A stretch of DNA of 64,000 nucleotides from Rhizobiales bacterium IMCC20636 (GTDB lineage: Bacteria > Pseudomonadota > Alphaproteobacteria > Rhizobiales > GCA-2746425), in contig CP018226.1 in assembly GCA_016865015.1 (NCBI GenBank), positions 310,001-374,000 on the forward strand. Direction: 5' to 3'. Positions 16,969 through 25,844 of this stretch are shown piece after piece; the stretch's first letter is position 1; every line of letters starts with the position of its first letter. Under the pieces are notes generated by a model, which saw nothing but the letters and a program-made list of their open reading frames with translations, was not told where the DNA came from and made no database searches. Made by a program: the position numbers and the translations under genes.

Positions 16969-17529
16969 ATGCGCCGCGAAAGCCGCATTCTGGAAGATTA
17001 TCTGGTTGCAAGCGCCAGGCTGGGAGACAGGCAGGCTTTTGCCCGGCTGGTGGAATTGCGTGGCCCGCGCCTTTTGAGCCATGCAACCCGGTTGCTGCGC
17101 AATCGCGAGGAAGCCAGAGACGCGGTTCAGGATAGTTGGGTAGATATTTATCGCGGGCTTGCAGGATTGCGGGACCCGATGGCCTTTCCGGCCTGGGCGA
17201 CGCGGATCGTCACCCGAAAATGCGCCCGGCTGATCAAGGGAAAGACATCCCGGCGGAAACTGGAGCAGGATCTGGTTCTGAACAGCGATGTCGTGTCCCA
17301 ACCGGTCGTGCCTGACTTTGGCTCGGCATCGGATGCGGAAAAGGTTCGTGCTGCTATCGAGGCCTTGCCGCCGACACATGGTGCCGCGATAGCCCTGTTT
17401 TATCTGGAAGATATGAGTGTTGCCGAGGTTTCGGTGGCGCTTGATGTGCCGGTGGGAACGATCAAAACCCGGCTGATGCATGCACGCGAGAAATTGAGAG
17501 TTCTTCTGAAAGGAGACAATGATGAATAA
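16969..17529 (+). CDS. ECF-type RNA polymerase sigma factor
   Basis: A 186-residue extracytoplasmic-function sigma factor. Region 2 spans about residues 20-90 (FARLVELRGPRLLSHATRLLRNREEARDAVQDSWVDIYRGL) and region 4 about residues 125-180 (IEALPPTHGAAIALFYLEDMSVAEVSVALDVPVGTIKTRLMHARE). A small membrane protein gene overlaps its 3' end and is the likely partner that restrains it. The promoter it serves is not evident here. Confidence 0.92.
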   Translation: MRRESRILEDYLVASARLGDRQAFARLVELRGPRLLSHATRLLRNREEARDAVQDSWVDIYRGLAGLRDPMAFPAWATRIVTRKCARLIKGKTSRRKLEQDLVLNSDVVSQPVVPDFGSASDAEKVRAAIEALPPTHGAAIALFYLEDMSVAEVSVALDVPVGTIKTRLMHAREKLRVLLKGDNDE

Positions 17530-17884
17530 GTTGGACAGATTGATAGAAGAAGCCTTGCAGGATCAGGATCGTGACATTCTGCATCAGACCGAGGAACTGG
17601 GATATTTTGCGCTGGGGCTCAGCCAGTTTTCCGGCAAGCTCGGCTGGGTGACTTGGGTGCTGATGATTGTGCAGACAGCAATGTTTATCGGCGCGGTCTG
17701 GTGCGGGGTCTATTTTTTTGCAGCGACAGAAACGCTGTCAGCCCTGAAATGGGGCCTGTCATCCGCCACTTTGGCGCTGATGGGAACTCAGTTGAAACTC
17801 AGCCTGATGCCACAAATGCAGGCTGATCGTATCATTCGGGAACTGAAGCGCATCGAACTGATGCTTGCGCGACAGAATTCCTGA
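17522..17884 (+). CDS. DUF6768 membrane protein, sigma-factor partner
   Basis: A 120-residue protein with two membrane helices (about residues 42-68 and 75-95), a charged N-terminal part (LDRLIEEALQDQDRDILHQTEEL) and a charged C-terminal helix. It matches DUF6768, a family often encoded directly after ECF sigma factors. Its start lies inside the sigma gene's last codons, with AAGGAGA ahead, so translation is coupled. A role as membrane-bound sigma-factor regulator is inferred from position only. Confidence 0.75.
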   Translation: MNKLDRLIEEALQDQDRDILHQTEELGYFALGLSQFSGKLGWVTWVLMIVQTAMFIGAVWCGVYFFAATETLSALKWGLSSATLALMGTQLKLSLMPQMQADRIIRELKRIELMLARQNS

Positions 17885-17896
17885 CTACAAGTCTAA

Positions 17897-17923
17897 GCAC
17901 CGTCACCAATCGGGTGGCGGTGC
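17897..17923. terminator. Hairpin between convergent genes
   Basis: An inverted repeat with 11-bp arms (one mismatch) and a 5-base loop spans the gap between DUF6768 and the convergent marR, running into the marR 3' end. No T-run follows, so it is at best a weak two-way terminator. Confidence 0.4.
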
Positions 17924-18382
17924 CTGCTGGATGTGCTTGCGGATTTTGCGCATCTGTTCGCCCAGAGAGCGGCATTCTTCTTCGCTGGACGGTTCCATCA
18001 TATGGTTCACTGCCTTGACGTGAATCCGCAGTCCGGAGCGGGCCAGGTCTTCACCGGCGCTGGTGAGAAAGAGTCGTTTCAAACGGCGATCTCCGGCGTC
18101 TTCCCGGCGTTCCAGATAGGACTTTTTCTCCATGTCAGGGAGCAGCATGGATAGATTGGAGCGGCCAACCAGCAATTTGTCTGCCAATTCCTGTTGGGTC
18201 AGACCGGGAAACCGCAAGATGGTGGCCAAGACATCATAGCGCGGCAAATCCAGATCAATGGTGGCCAGACCTTCCGACAAAAGCCTGCGGGCAATCTGAT
18301 AGGCTTTTGGCACCTCAATCCAATTGCGAAAACGGGGATGGTTCCAGACCAGTTCGGGGTCCTGCGGTTCCTGTTGCATCAT
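17903..18382 (-). CDS. MarR-family regulator (hydrolase locus)
   Basis: A 159-residue MarR-type repressor. Its helix-turn-helix and wing are seen in LTQQELADKLLVGRSNLSMLLPDMEKKSYLERREDAGDRRLKRLFLTSAG at about residues 60-110. It is divergent from an alpha/beta hydrolase gene. A perfect palindrome sits in the middle of the likely hydrolase promoter, so this protein probably represses that gene. Its ligand is unknown. Confidence 0.9.
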   Translation of the reverse strand: MMQQEPQDPELVWNHPRFRNWIEVPKAYQIARRLLSEGLATIDLDLPRYDVLATILRFPGLTQQELADKLLVGRSNLSMLLPDMEKKSYLERREDAGDRRLKRLFLTSAGEDLARSGLRIHVKAVNHMMEPSSEEECRSLGEQMRKIRKHIQQAPPPDW

Positions 18383-18457
18383 TCCTCCGACAATCTTTCC
18401 CGGTTCAGACAGTGTGCCGTGAACCTGTACCAGATCGCATGTCTCTTATGAGGTCGC

Positions 18458-18486
18458 TTGACTTTGTTCAATATTGAACATTATCT
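18458..18486 (+). promoter_or_regulatory. Hydrolase promoter with MarR operator in the spacer
   Basis: TTGACT (18458-18463) and TTATCT (18481-18486) are spaced by exactly 17 bases. The spacer holds the perfect 14-bp palindrome GTTCAATATTGAAC at 18466-18479. A MarR dimer bound there would block RNA polymerase. The promoter points to the alpha/beta hydrolase at 18522. Confidence 0.7.
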
Positions 18487-18521
18487 TTGCCTCCCGATCT
18501 GTTTAAGCAGGAATGTGACGC

Positions 18522-19487
18522 ATGGTGAAGTCCTTCAATCTGAAAGCGCTTCGGCTTGCTGTTCGGGTTGGAAATATTGTGGCACCAGGACTGGCGGCCA
18601 AAGCGACTTTCAAACTGTTTTGCACACCACCCAGACCACGCAGATTATCCCAAAAAGAAGCCGCTATGACGCAGCGCGCAGAGCAGCGTCTTGCCTCTGC
18701 ACGGGCGATGGATCTGCCCTATCGCAAGGGACCCTATTTTGATGATGTGGGGCGTGATCAAACCCGGGATGCGCCCAGGGATGAAACACTGCGTTATTAT
18801 GTGTTTGAACCTGAGATGGTCACGGCAGATACCCAAACGGTGGTTCTGTTGCATGGTTGGACTGGAAAGTCGGCCTTCATGCTGGGGTTTGTCGGTCCGC
18901 TGCTGGCAAAGAATTTTCGTGTGTTGGCCGTGGATCTTCCTGCCCATGGTGCGTCATCCGCGCGCCAGCTGCATTTGCCAAAGGCGGCCAACGCGCTGAG
19001 TGAGTTGCACCAGCAGACGGGGCCTTGGCACAGCATCATCGCGCATTCATTTGGTGGTGCCGTGGCCTGTGTGCTGGTCTCGGGGTTTATTCCTTCATTT
19101 GCAAAAGTGCCGTTGAAGCGGTTGGTCTTGATTGCCACGCCGCACTCCATGCAATGGATTTTCCATGGTTTTGGGCGGGCCGTTGGTCTCAACCAACGCA
19201 GCCAGGCCTTGTTTGACGGGTTGGTGCGTCCATTGGCAGGGCGTCCTCTGGACGAGTTTGAAAGCAAGGACATGTTACGCGCCGCAGATGTGCCGACCCT
19301 TATCATGCATGCGCCCGACGACAAGGAAGTGCCATATTCCGGCGCGGAGTTGATGGCTGACGGGCAGCGCTGTGTTACCTTGCTGCCGATGCCCGGGCTG
19401 GGTCACAGGCGCATTCTCTATGCGGCCAAGACCATTCGAGCAGCCACCGCTTTTGTGTGTGGTGCAGATCTGGAGTACAGTCCTTAA
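18522..19487 (+). CDS. Alpha/beta hydrolase
   Basis: A 321-residue alpha/beta-hydrolase-fold enzyme. The oxyanion stretch VLLHGWTGKSAFM is at about residue 109, the nucleophile elbow is AHSFGGAV (Ser near residue 175), and the catalytic Asp and His are likely in HAPDDKEVPY and GLGHRRIL near the C-terminus. A 65-residue N-terminal lead contains a hydrophobic part and may associate with the membrane. Substrate is unknown: esterase, lipase or related activity is possible. The promoter is overlapped by a MarR palindrome. Confidence 0.88.
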   Translation: MVKSFNLKALRLAVRVGNIVAPGLAAKATFKLFCTPPRPRRLSQKEAAMTQRAEQRLASARAMDLPYRKGPYFDDVGRDQTRDAPRDETLRYYVFEPEMVTADTQTVVLLHGWTGKSAFMLGFVGPLLAKNFRVLAVDLPAHGASSARQLHLPKAANALSELHQQTGPWHSIIAHSFGGAVACVLVSGFIPSFAKVPLKRLVLIATPHSMQWIFHGFGRAVGLNQRSQALFDGLVRPLAGRPLDEFESKDMLRAADVPTLIMHAPDDKEVPYSGAELMADGQRCVTLLPMPGLGHRRILYAAKTIRAATAFVCGADLEYSP

Positions 19488-19519
19488 CCGAGTAGCTATT
19501 GGGCCTCGCAAACCCTTCA

Positions 19520-20425
19520 TCAGATGGTTTGCCAGGCATATGGTTTTTTCAGATTCTCCGACAGAAAATCCATCATCAAACGCACTCGTTTATTATACCG
19601 GACATCGGCATGACAGGCGATCCACAGTTCGAGTTGTGGCAAGGGGAGATCGGTCAGCATTTGACGGAGTTCAGGCCAGTTCGATGCCAATCCCTTATGC
19701 AGGACACCAATGCCCACGCCGGTGCGCACCGCAGATATCTGGGTCAGGATATTGTCAGAGCGAAAGCTGAAACTGCCGGGAGAGAAGCGCACGCCCAGAT
19801 CGCTGGCGGCCTGGATCAGAGATGTCTCCCGATCAAACCCGATGAATGCGTGATCGTGCAGTTCTTCAAGGGAGGTCGGTTCGCCAGATGTCCTCAGATA
19901 ATCGGTGTGGGCATAAAGCCCGAGCGGCAAATCGGCGATCTTGCGTGCCACGAGATCATTTTGGGCGGGACGGAACAGGCGCACGGAAATATCGGCGTCA
20001 CGCTGCAGCAGGTTTGAGGCCTCATTGGTGACAGCCAGTTCAATGTCTATGCCGGGATGCTGTTTCATGAAGGCACTGATGAGGCCGGGCAGGAGTATGA
20101 CGCCGAACACCTCATTGGCAGAGATCCGGATTGTTCCGGAGTAATTCTCTTCAAGGCCAGCAGCCAGTCGCTCGAAGGTGTTGGCATTGTCTGCCATCTG
20201 CCGGGCAATGTTGACCAGTTCCTCGCCCCTGGCGGTCACTGTCATGCCTTCGCGTCCGCGCCGAAACAACGGCACGCTGAGCGCTTCTTCCAGCAGATCG
20301 ATATGCCGACCGATTGTCGGCTGCGCCATGCCAAGAGACCTGGCAGCGGCGGACAGACTTCCGGTCTGGGCAACGGCCTGAAAGCTGCGAATGAGATCCC
20401 ATGAGAAATGCATGAGCGTATCCAT
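19520..20425 (-). CDS. LysR-family regulator
   Basis: A 301-residue LysR-type regulator: winged helix at about residues 8-68 (FQAVAQTGSLSAAARSLGMAQPTIGRHIDLLEEAL) and a periplasmic-binding-like effector domain in the rest. The start could be the ATG at 20425 or the one at 20413. It is divergent from an SRPBCC-domain gene, which is its probable target. No clear T-N11-A box was picked out of the 123-base gap. Confidence 0.92.
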   Translation of the reverse strand: MDTLMHFSWDLIRSFQAVAQTGSLSAAARSLGMAQPTIGRHIDLLEEALSVPLFRRGREGMTVTARGEELVNIARQMADNANTFERLAAGLEENYSGTIRISANEVFGVILLPGLISAFMKQHPGIDIELAVTNEASNLLQRDADISVRLFRPAQNDLVARKIADLPLGLYAHTDYLRTSGEPTSLEELHDHAFIGFDRETSLIQAASDLGVRFSPGSFSFRSDNILTQISAVRTGVGIGVLHKGLASNWPELRQMLTDLPLPQLELWIACHADVRYNKRVRLMMDFLSENLKKPYAWQTI

Positions 20426-20548
20426 GCATTTTTCTATATCTCACGTCAATATTTAGAGAATTTATATCGAATAATGAATGAACTATCTCAATGCCATCAA
20501 CACAGATGTTTCGGCACATCTGATCCAAACACATTGAGGAACAGTTCA

Positions 20549-21061
20549 ATGAAAATCGCAATTCCAGCAGCTATCATGGCATCCGTCACCATCGCCCTAT
20601 TTGTTGGCAGCCGGCTCAGCAAAAAGTCCCTTTACACAGAGATCGAAATCGACGCGCCCAGAGATGTGGTGTGGTCACAACTCGCCGATACAGGACGCCA
20701 CCCGGATTGGAATCCGTTTATCAGGAAATTCAAGGGAGTTTTGAAAGTTGGAAACCGCATTGCGGTGACGCTTCAACCTCCGGGTGGTTCACCCATGACA
20801 TTCAAGCCAAAGATTTTAAAAGCTGATCCAAATGAAGAGTTGCGATGGTTGGGAAAACTCGGCGTCAAAGGTGTGTTTGACGGAGAGCATTATTTCATCC
20901 TGGAAGAGCGTTCTGACGGCAAGACTCTGCTGCGCCATGGCGAGGTATTCTCAGGTGTGTTGGTACCCATTCTGTTTGGTCTTCTGAGAACCAAGACCCG
21001 CATGGGCTTTGAGGCGATGAATGTTGCCCTCAAGCAAAGGGCAGAAGCGCATACGGGGTAG
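20549..21061 (+). CDS. SRPBCC-domain membrane-anchored protein
   Basis: A 170-residue protein: one N-terminal membrane helix (IAIPAAIMASVTIALFVG) followed by an SRPBCC/START-like hydrophobic-ligand domain (YTEIEIDAPRDVVWSQLADTGRHPDWNPFIRKFKG). The start at 20549 follows TGAGGA; a longer frame reaches to 20408 but overlaps the divergent lysR gene. The ligand is unknown. Its LysR neighbour probably controls it. Confidence 0.85.
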   Translation: MKIAIPAAIMASVTIALFVGSRLSKKSLYTEIEIDAPRDVVWSQLADTGRHPDWNPFIRKFKGVLKVGNRIAVTLQPPGGSPMTFKPKILKADPNEELRWLGKLGVKGVFDGEHYFILEERSDGKTLLRHGEVFSGVLVPILFGLLRTKTRMGFEAMNVALKQRAEAHTG

Positions 21062-21189
21062 CGCAGGCTGCAAGCCGCCATTTGAAATACATGTTTCCGG
21101 GATGAAGCGGCAGGGCGAGAACGCAGTGCCAGACCCCATTTGAGGGCGCTCATCTTCAAGTATTTTCAGATCTTAAGTCGGATTGTCTA

Positions 21190-21214
21190 AAAAACAGGCA
21201 CGTTGTCTGTTTTT
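21190..21214. terminator. Possible terminator or operator hairpin before glnN
   Basis: AAAAACAG and CTGTTTTT form a perfect 8-bp inverted repeat around a 9-base loop. The run of T on the plus strand would suit a weak terminator for the SRPBCC gene, 129 bases upstream. It also lies about 55 bases before the sigma-54 site of glnN and could instead be a regulatory site. Confidence 0.35.
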
Positions 21215-21268
21215 CGGGCGTGTGGGACCGCATTCTTATGGGTTTTGGAGCGATTTTGAGCATCTGAA

Positions 21269-21286
21269 TTGGCACGAAAATTGCTT
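21269..21286 (+). promoter_or_regulatory. Sigma-54 promoter of glnN
   Basis: TTGGCACGAAAATTGCTT matches the -24/-12 sigma-54 consensus (TGGCAC, five bases, TTGCW) exactly. It is 33 bases before the glutamine synthetase start. NtrC-dependent expression under nitrogen limitation is expected; a clear NtrC site was not found by eye. Confidence 0.85.
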
Positions 21287-21318
21287 CCCAGATCATATAA
21301 TTCGACCAGGAGAATAAT

Positions 21319-23499
21319 ATGAGCGGAAATTCCGTACGCCTCAATGCCATTTCGGCCATTACATCGACGCCAACTGTTGAATCCGGTTTTGACTTTGTTT
21401 CAAGCCCAACCAGCAGCGTTTGGGGCGACAATGTTTTCAGCTTGAACGAAATGAAGCAGCGCCTTCCAAAAGCGATCTTCAAATCGCTTAAAAGCACCAT
21501 CACATCCGGTGAGCCTTTGGATCCGACAACTGCGGATGCAGTTGCGGAGGCCATGAAGACATGGGCGATTTCAAAAGGCGTGACGCATTATGCGCATGTG
21601 TTTTATCCGCTCACCGGTCTGACGGCCGAGAAACATGACTCCTTCTTTGATCCGGATGGAGATGGCGGCACAATCGCCACCTTTGCCGGCAAGGCACTTG
21701 TTCAGGGTGAGCCGGATGGCTCGTCCTTTCCAAATGGCGGCATTCGTCAGACTTTCGAAGCCCGTGGCTATACGATCTGGGATGTCACGAGCCCGGCCTA
21801 TATTATTGAAAATCCCAACGGCACAACGCTTTGTATTCCAACTGCCTTTGTCTCCTGGACCGGAGAAGCGCTGGACAAGAAAACTCCGGTTCTGCGCTCT
21901 ATGCAGGCGCTCAACAAGCATGCCCAGCGGGTTTTGAAATTCTTTGGAACTGATGGTCCGTTCATTTCCTCCTCCGCTGGGGCCGAACAGGAATATTTCC
22001 TGGTCGACAATCACTTCTATTACGCGCGGCCGGATCTGCTGGCTGCCGGGCGTACCCTGTTCGGTTGTCCGCCGCCCAAAGGCCAGGAGTTTGACGATCA
22101 CTATTTCGGTGCAATTCCGGAACGGGTTCAGGCATTCATGTTTGAAGTGGAACGGGAATGTTTCAAACTCGGCATTCCGGCCAAGACACGCCATAATGAA
22201 GTGGCCCCGGGCCAGTTTGAATTGGCCCCTGTCTATGAAATGGCCAATGTGGCAACCGATCACCAGCAATTGGTGATGACCACATTGCGCAAGGTTGCCG
22301 GAAAATACGGCATGACATGCTTGCTGCATGAAAAGCCATTTGCAGGTGTCAACGGCAGTGGCAAGCACGTCAACTTTTCCATGGGATCTCCAAAAGCCGG
22401 CAATCTGTTCGACCCAGGCGATACACCGGCGGAAAATGTTCAGTTTGTTGTGTTCTGTGCAGCGATGATCTCGGCGGTTTACAAACACGCAAAATTGCTG
22501 CGTTCTGTTGTGGCCTCGGCCTCAAATGATCACCGCCTTGGGGCCAATGAAGCACCTCCTGCGATTCTGTCCGTGTTCCTTGGCACCGAGTTGAACGAAG
22601 TCATGGAATCCATCGTCAATGGAAGCCCGATCACCTCCAAGAAGGTTCCGCTGAATCTGGGTGTTGATGTGCTGCCAACCATTCCAAAGGACTCGGGCGA
22701 TCGCAACCGCACCAGCCCGATGGCGTTTACGGGTAACCGGTTCGAGTTCCGCGCTGTCGGCTCGAACCAGTCCATTGCCGGTCCCATGGTTGCGATGAAC
22801 ACCATCATGGCTGAAGCACTGGATGAGGCTGCTACATCGCTGGAAGCGGCAGATACATCCAGTGTTGAAAAACTGGGCGCTGCTGTTGCTGCCTATGTCA
22901 AACAGGTCTGGGCTGAATGTTCCAGCGTTGTCTTCAATGGCGATGGCTATGCTGATGATTGGCAGATAGAAGCCAAAAAACGCGGTCTGCCAAACCTTGT
23001 CACCACTCCGGATGCGCTGGGCGTTTTGAAGGAGCAGACCTATATCGATCTGTTCGACAAATATTCCGTGCTGTCCGAGCGGGAATTGGAATCCCGCTAT
23101 GAGGTTTATGCAGAGCAGTACATTTCGGCAGTCAATGTCGAGTCCAATCTGGTGGTCGAAATTGCCAAGACAATGGTGTTCCCTGCAGCCATTCGCTACC
23201 AGGGCGAGTTGGCCTCAACTCTGGCCAATCTGAAAGCAATTGGCGTTGAGTCGGACCACTATACAATCGACAAGCTGACGGATCTGATCAAGAAATTGCA
23301 GGATTCCCTGAGTGAACTGGAAGCTCTCAAGGCGGGAGAGCATGACGCGGAAAGCGTTGCGGCTCATTGCTTCATGATCAAGGATGATCTGCTGCCAAAA
23401 ATGCTGGAAGTTCGGGGTTACGTGGACGAGTTGGAGGGCATGGTTGCAGATGATTTGTGGCCGCTGCCAACCTATCAGGAAATGCTCTTCATCAAGTAA
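21319..23499 (+). CDS. glnN: Glutamine synthetase type III
   Basis: A 726-residue type III glutamine synthetase, which makes glutamine from glutamate, ammonia and ATP. Length and motifs match GSIII rather than the roughly 470-residue GSI or 350-residue [17 protein letters not shown] and [20 protein letters not shown] carry metal and glutamate ligands, and [24 protein letters not shown] forms part of the active site. The extra N-terminal domain of about 120 residues ([19 protein letters not shown]) is typical. It is preceded by a perfect sigma-54 promoter and ended by a strong terminator, so it is a single-gene unit. Confidence 0.96.
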   Translation: MSGNSVRLNAISAITSTPTVESGFDFVSSPTSSVWGDNVFSLNEMKQRLPKAIFKSLKSTITSGEPLDPTTADAVAEAMKTWAISKGVTHYAHVFYPLTGLTAEKHDSFFDPDGDGGTIATFAGKALVQGEPDGSSFPNGGIRQTFEARGYTIWDVTSPAYIIENPNGTTLCIPTAFVSWTGEALDKKTPVLRSMQALNKHAQRVLKFFGTDGPFISSSAGAEQEYFLVDNHFYYARPDLLAAGRTLFGCPPPKGQEFDDHYFGAIPERVQAFMFEVERECFKLGIPAKTRHNEVAPGQFELAPVYEMANVATDHQQLVMTTLRKVAGKYGMTCLLHEKPFAGVNGSGKHVNFSMGSPKAGNLFDPGDTPAENVQFVVFCAAMISAVYKHAKLLRSVVASASNDHRLGANEAPPAILSVFLGTELNEVMESIVNGSPITSKKVPLNLGVDVLPTIPKDSGDRNRTSPMAFTGNRFEFRAVGSNQSIAGPMVAMNTIMAEALDEAATSLEAADTSSVEKLGAAVAAYVKQVWAECSSVVFNGDGYADDWQIEAKKRGLPNLVTTPDALGVLKEQTYIDLFDKYSVLSERELESRYEVYAEQYISAVNVESNLVVEIAKTMVFPAAIRYQGELASTLANLKAIGVESDHYTIDKLTDLIKKLQDSLSELEALKAGEHDAESVAAHCFMIKDDLLPKMLEVRGYVDELEGMVADDLWPLPTYQEMLFIK

Positions 23500-23525
23500 G
23501 AGACATAACCCGACCCATGCAATTG

Positions 23526-23557
23526 AGAGCCCGTTATTTTATAGCGGGCTCTTTTTT
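23526..23557 (+). terminator. Intrinsic terminator of glnN
   Basis: AGAGCCCG and CGGGCTCT form a perfect 8-bp stem around an 11-base loop, and the stem is followed by TTTTT. It lies 27 bases after the glnN stop. Confidence 0.9.
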
Positions 23558-23612
23558 GTGTTCAGGCGCTGCACAATGTCCATAACGCCGAATAACGGTT
23601 TTGTCCCGGTGG

Positions 23613-23915
23613 CTACCTGTCCAAAATGGCATTGTATTTTTTGTTCACCGGAAAATATTCGATCAGGTCGTGATTTGCGTCTTCCAGATAGAGCCGCCCA
23701 CAGTGGTGACACTCCCAGACAAGGCGTGACGGTTCACCCTGCCGCGTTCTCATCACTGTTTCTTGCCTGGTTTTGTGCTTTGGCGGGTTTTCAATCGCGG
23801 CATCAATCTTGTCCCAGAAACTGAACCAGTCTCTGTCGCCAAAGATATGGCCCTTGTTTGGCAAGTGGTCGGTGTGATCCAGAATGGAAGCGCCGCATTC
23901 ACACGATATCTTCAT
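23613..23915 (-). CDS. Small zinc-ribbon-like protein, unknown
   Basis: A 100-residue protein that I do not assign to a named family. Two cysteine pairs, CECG at residue 5 and CHHCG near residue 70, look like the halves of a zinc ribbon. It overlaps the DUF3291 gene by four bases (ATGA), so it is translationally coupled as the last gene of the UbiH-DUF3291 group. Its role is unknown. Confidence 0.7.
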   Translation of the reverse strand: MKISCECGASILDHTDHLPNKGHIFGDRDWFSFWDKIDAAIENPPKHKTRQETVMRTRQGEPSRLVWECHHCGRLYLEDANHDLIEYFPVNKKYNAILDR

Positions 23916-24400
23916 GATATTTCCTGTCCCTGTGCATCAAAAACCTGCTTGAAACTGAAGGCCTGGGGCGTTGGCCCATGATCATGAAGGTGTTCGAATT
24001 TCGCCACGCCTTCTGCCCAATTCGGCTGGTGATCCGCTTCAACCCACCACAGCACATAGGGTGGCCAGTCTCCGCGTTCAAACCATGTCTTGCCCAGCGC
24101 GAAAGCTTCACGGTGCAAGCCCTTATAGGTGAAGTCGAACAGGGATTGCAGATCCTGCCACAATGACAGTGTGGCCGGCGACCAGCCATCACCGCGTTCG
24201 GTGTAAAAGCGCGGGAAGACCTGATGGCCCCAGCTTTCCGGGCCGGGTTCGCCATCATAGCCGGAACGGGAAATGAAGCCGGGTGCCTTTGCGACAAGCT
24301 CCATCAAAGGATCATGGCGCTGACGCCAGCCCTCATTGGCCGCATGGTCTGCCCTGTGGGTGAACACGCCGAAATTATAGGCGGCAAGGCGGTGTTGCAT
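23912..24400 (-). CDS. DUF3291 protein
   Basis: A 162-residue protein of the DUF3291 family, related in fold to dimeric alpha-beta barrel monooxygenase-like proteins. Typical patterns are LAAYNFGVFTHRADHAANEGW, AKAPGFISRSGYDGEPGPESWG and the tryptophan-rich LSLWQDLQSLFDFTYKGLHREAF. The start at 24400 is chosen from family alignment; it lies four bases after the UbiH-type gene's stop. The function is unknown. Confidence 0.85.
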   Translation of the reverse strand: MQHRLAAYNFGVFTHRADHAANEGWRQRHDPLMELVAKAPGFISRSGYDGEPGPESWGHQVFPRFYTERGDGWSPATLSLWQDLQSLFDFTYKGLHREAFALGKTWFERGDWPPYVLWWVEADHQPNWAEGVAKFEHLHDHGPTPQAFSFKQVFDAQGQEIS

Positions 24401-24404
24401 TATG

Positions 24405-25688
24405 TTAGATCGGCTCACCGCGCAGGAGTTTTGGTTGTGAGGCAAAGCCTGCGGCTTCTCCGATAAAGCGCTTCTTCAGGCCCGGCATGCGGTCCACAAG
24501 GCCCAGACCAATGGTGCGTGCCAGGCGTATCGGTGCCAGATTGTTGGAGAACAGGCGGTTGAGAATGTCGGTGGTGGCCGCCATCTGCACCGTATCGGCG
24601 CGGCGCCAGCGCTCATAGTTTTTCAAAACATCCTCGGCGCCAAAATCCAGCCCCAGTCGGGCAGCATTGATAATGGTTTCCGACAGGGCTGCAACATCAC
24701 GCAGGCCCAGATTGAGGCCCTGACCGGCAATCGGATGGATGCCATGGGCAGCATCACCCAACAGGGCGAAACGCGGCCGCACAAAATCGCGGGCAACCAT
24801 CAGCCCCAATGGAAAGCATTGGCGCGGGCTGAGGACTGACAGAGTGCCCAGTTCATGGCCGGTACGGCGCTCCAGTTCCATGCGAAAGGTGAATTCATCG
24901 CCCTCGACGAGGCGCTGCGCATCCGCATCCGTCTCGGTCCAGACTAATGACGAGCGGTGCAGATCTCCCTCGGAGGGCAAAGGCAGGATGGCAAAGGGAC
25001 CGGCGGGCAGAAAATGTTCCCATGCCCGGCCATGATGCGGCTCGGTGTGGCCGATGGTGCAGACAATGGCGCTTTGACCGTATTTCCAGCCCACCGTCTT
25101 GATACCGGACAATTCACGCAGGGCTGAGCGCACGCCATCAGCGGCAATCAGCAGGCGGGTCTCGATTGTCTGACCACTGTCGAGTGTGATCCGTTGAACG
25201 GGGCCGGCTTCGGTGTAATGGGTGACGCGATCCGGGGTGACGAAGTGCAGGCCCTGCTGTTCGCCCGCCTTGGCCAGGGCGCGCACCATGGTCTGGTTCG
25301 GCACCATATGGGCAAAAGGAGCGGATGCCTCAGCTGTATCAGTCGCCTCCGGGCCTTCGAAGGTCAGAAAAACCGGTCGGACTGCATCGCCTGTTTCGCT
25401 GTCTGTGACAATCATTTCAGTGATCGGCTGCGCGGCTGCAACCATTTCGTCCCACAGGCCAAGGGCGGTGAACAGATTGCGACCGGAGGCGGCAATGGCT
25501 GACGAGCGCTGGTCTTTCGAAGCCAGGCGCGGATCACGCGGATCAACAATTGCAACACGGAACTCCGGCACCGAGGTTTTCAGTGCAAGTGCCATGGACA
25601 GGCCCGCATAACCGGCCCCGGCAATCACCACATCAAAGGGTTTTTGTGTTTGTTCTTCTGTCAGGTCTGATGAGTTTTTCGGGGCCAT
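24405..25688 (-). CDS. UbiH/Coq6-family FAD-dependent hydroxylase
   Basis: A 427-residue flavin monooxygenase that probably hydroxylates the ring of a ubiquinone precursor. FAD motif GAGYAGLSMALAL is at about residue 23, the LLIAADGVRSALRE (DG motif) near residue 180, and GDAAHGIHPIAGQGLNLGLRDV near residue 300, the UbiH/UbiF/Coq6 signature. It leads an operon with DUF3291 and the zinc-ribbon protein. UbiH-type is likely, but the exact ring position cannot be told. Confidence 0.92.
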   Translation of the reverse strand: MAPKNSSDLTEEQTQKPFDVVIAGAGYAGLSMALALKTSVPEFRVAIVDPRDPRLASKDQRSSAIAASGRNLFTALGLWDEMVAAAQPITEMIVTDSETGDAVRPVFLTFEGPEATDTAEASAPFAHMVPNQTMVRALAKAGEQQGLHFVTPDRVTHYTEAGPVQRITLDSGQTIETRLLIAADGVRSALRELSGIKTVGWKYGQSAIVCTIGHTEPHHGRAWEHFLPAGPFAILPLPSEGDLHRSSLVWTETDADAQRLVEGDEFTFRMELERRTGHELGTLSVLSPRQCFPLGLMVARDFVRPRFALLGDAAHGIHPIAGQGLNLGLRDVAALSETIINAARLGLDFGAEDVLKNYERWRRADTVQMAATTDILNRLFSNNLAPIRLARTIGLGLVDRMPGLKKRFIGEAAGFASQPKLLRGEPI

Positions 25689-25844
25689 AGCATCGTTCCG
25701 GATTCCGTATAAGCAAGAAATGCTCTTATGAAGATGGGTGTTGTAGCACGGCTGTCAACGCAAGTGACTGATTTTCCTGCAGCGGATTGGCGTTGGGTTG
25801 CGCAGTTGATACATGTCTGTCTGAAAATCCTGATGGAGCCATAG

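Noticed and set aside
21571-22488. Minus-strand frame of 305 codons opposite glnN
   Set aside because: It mirrors the glutamine synthetase gene and shows no family likeness.
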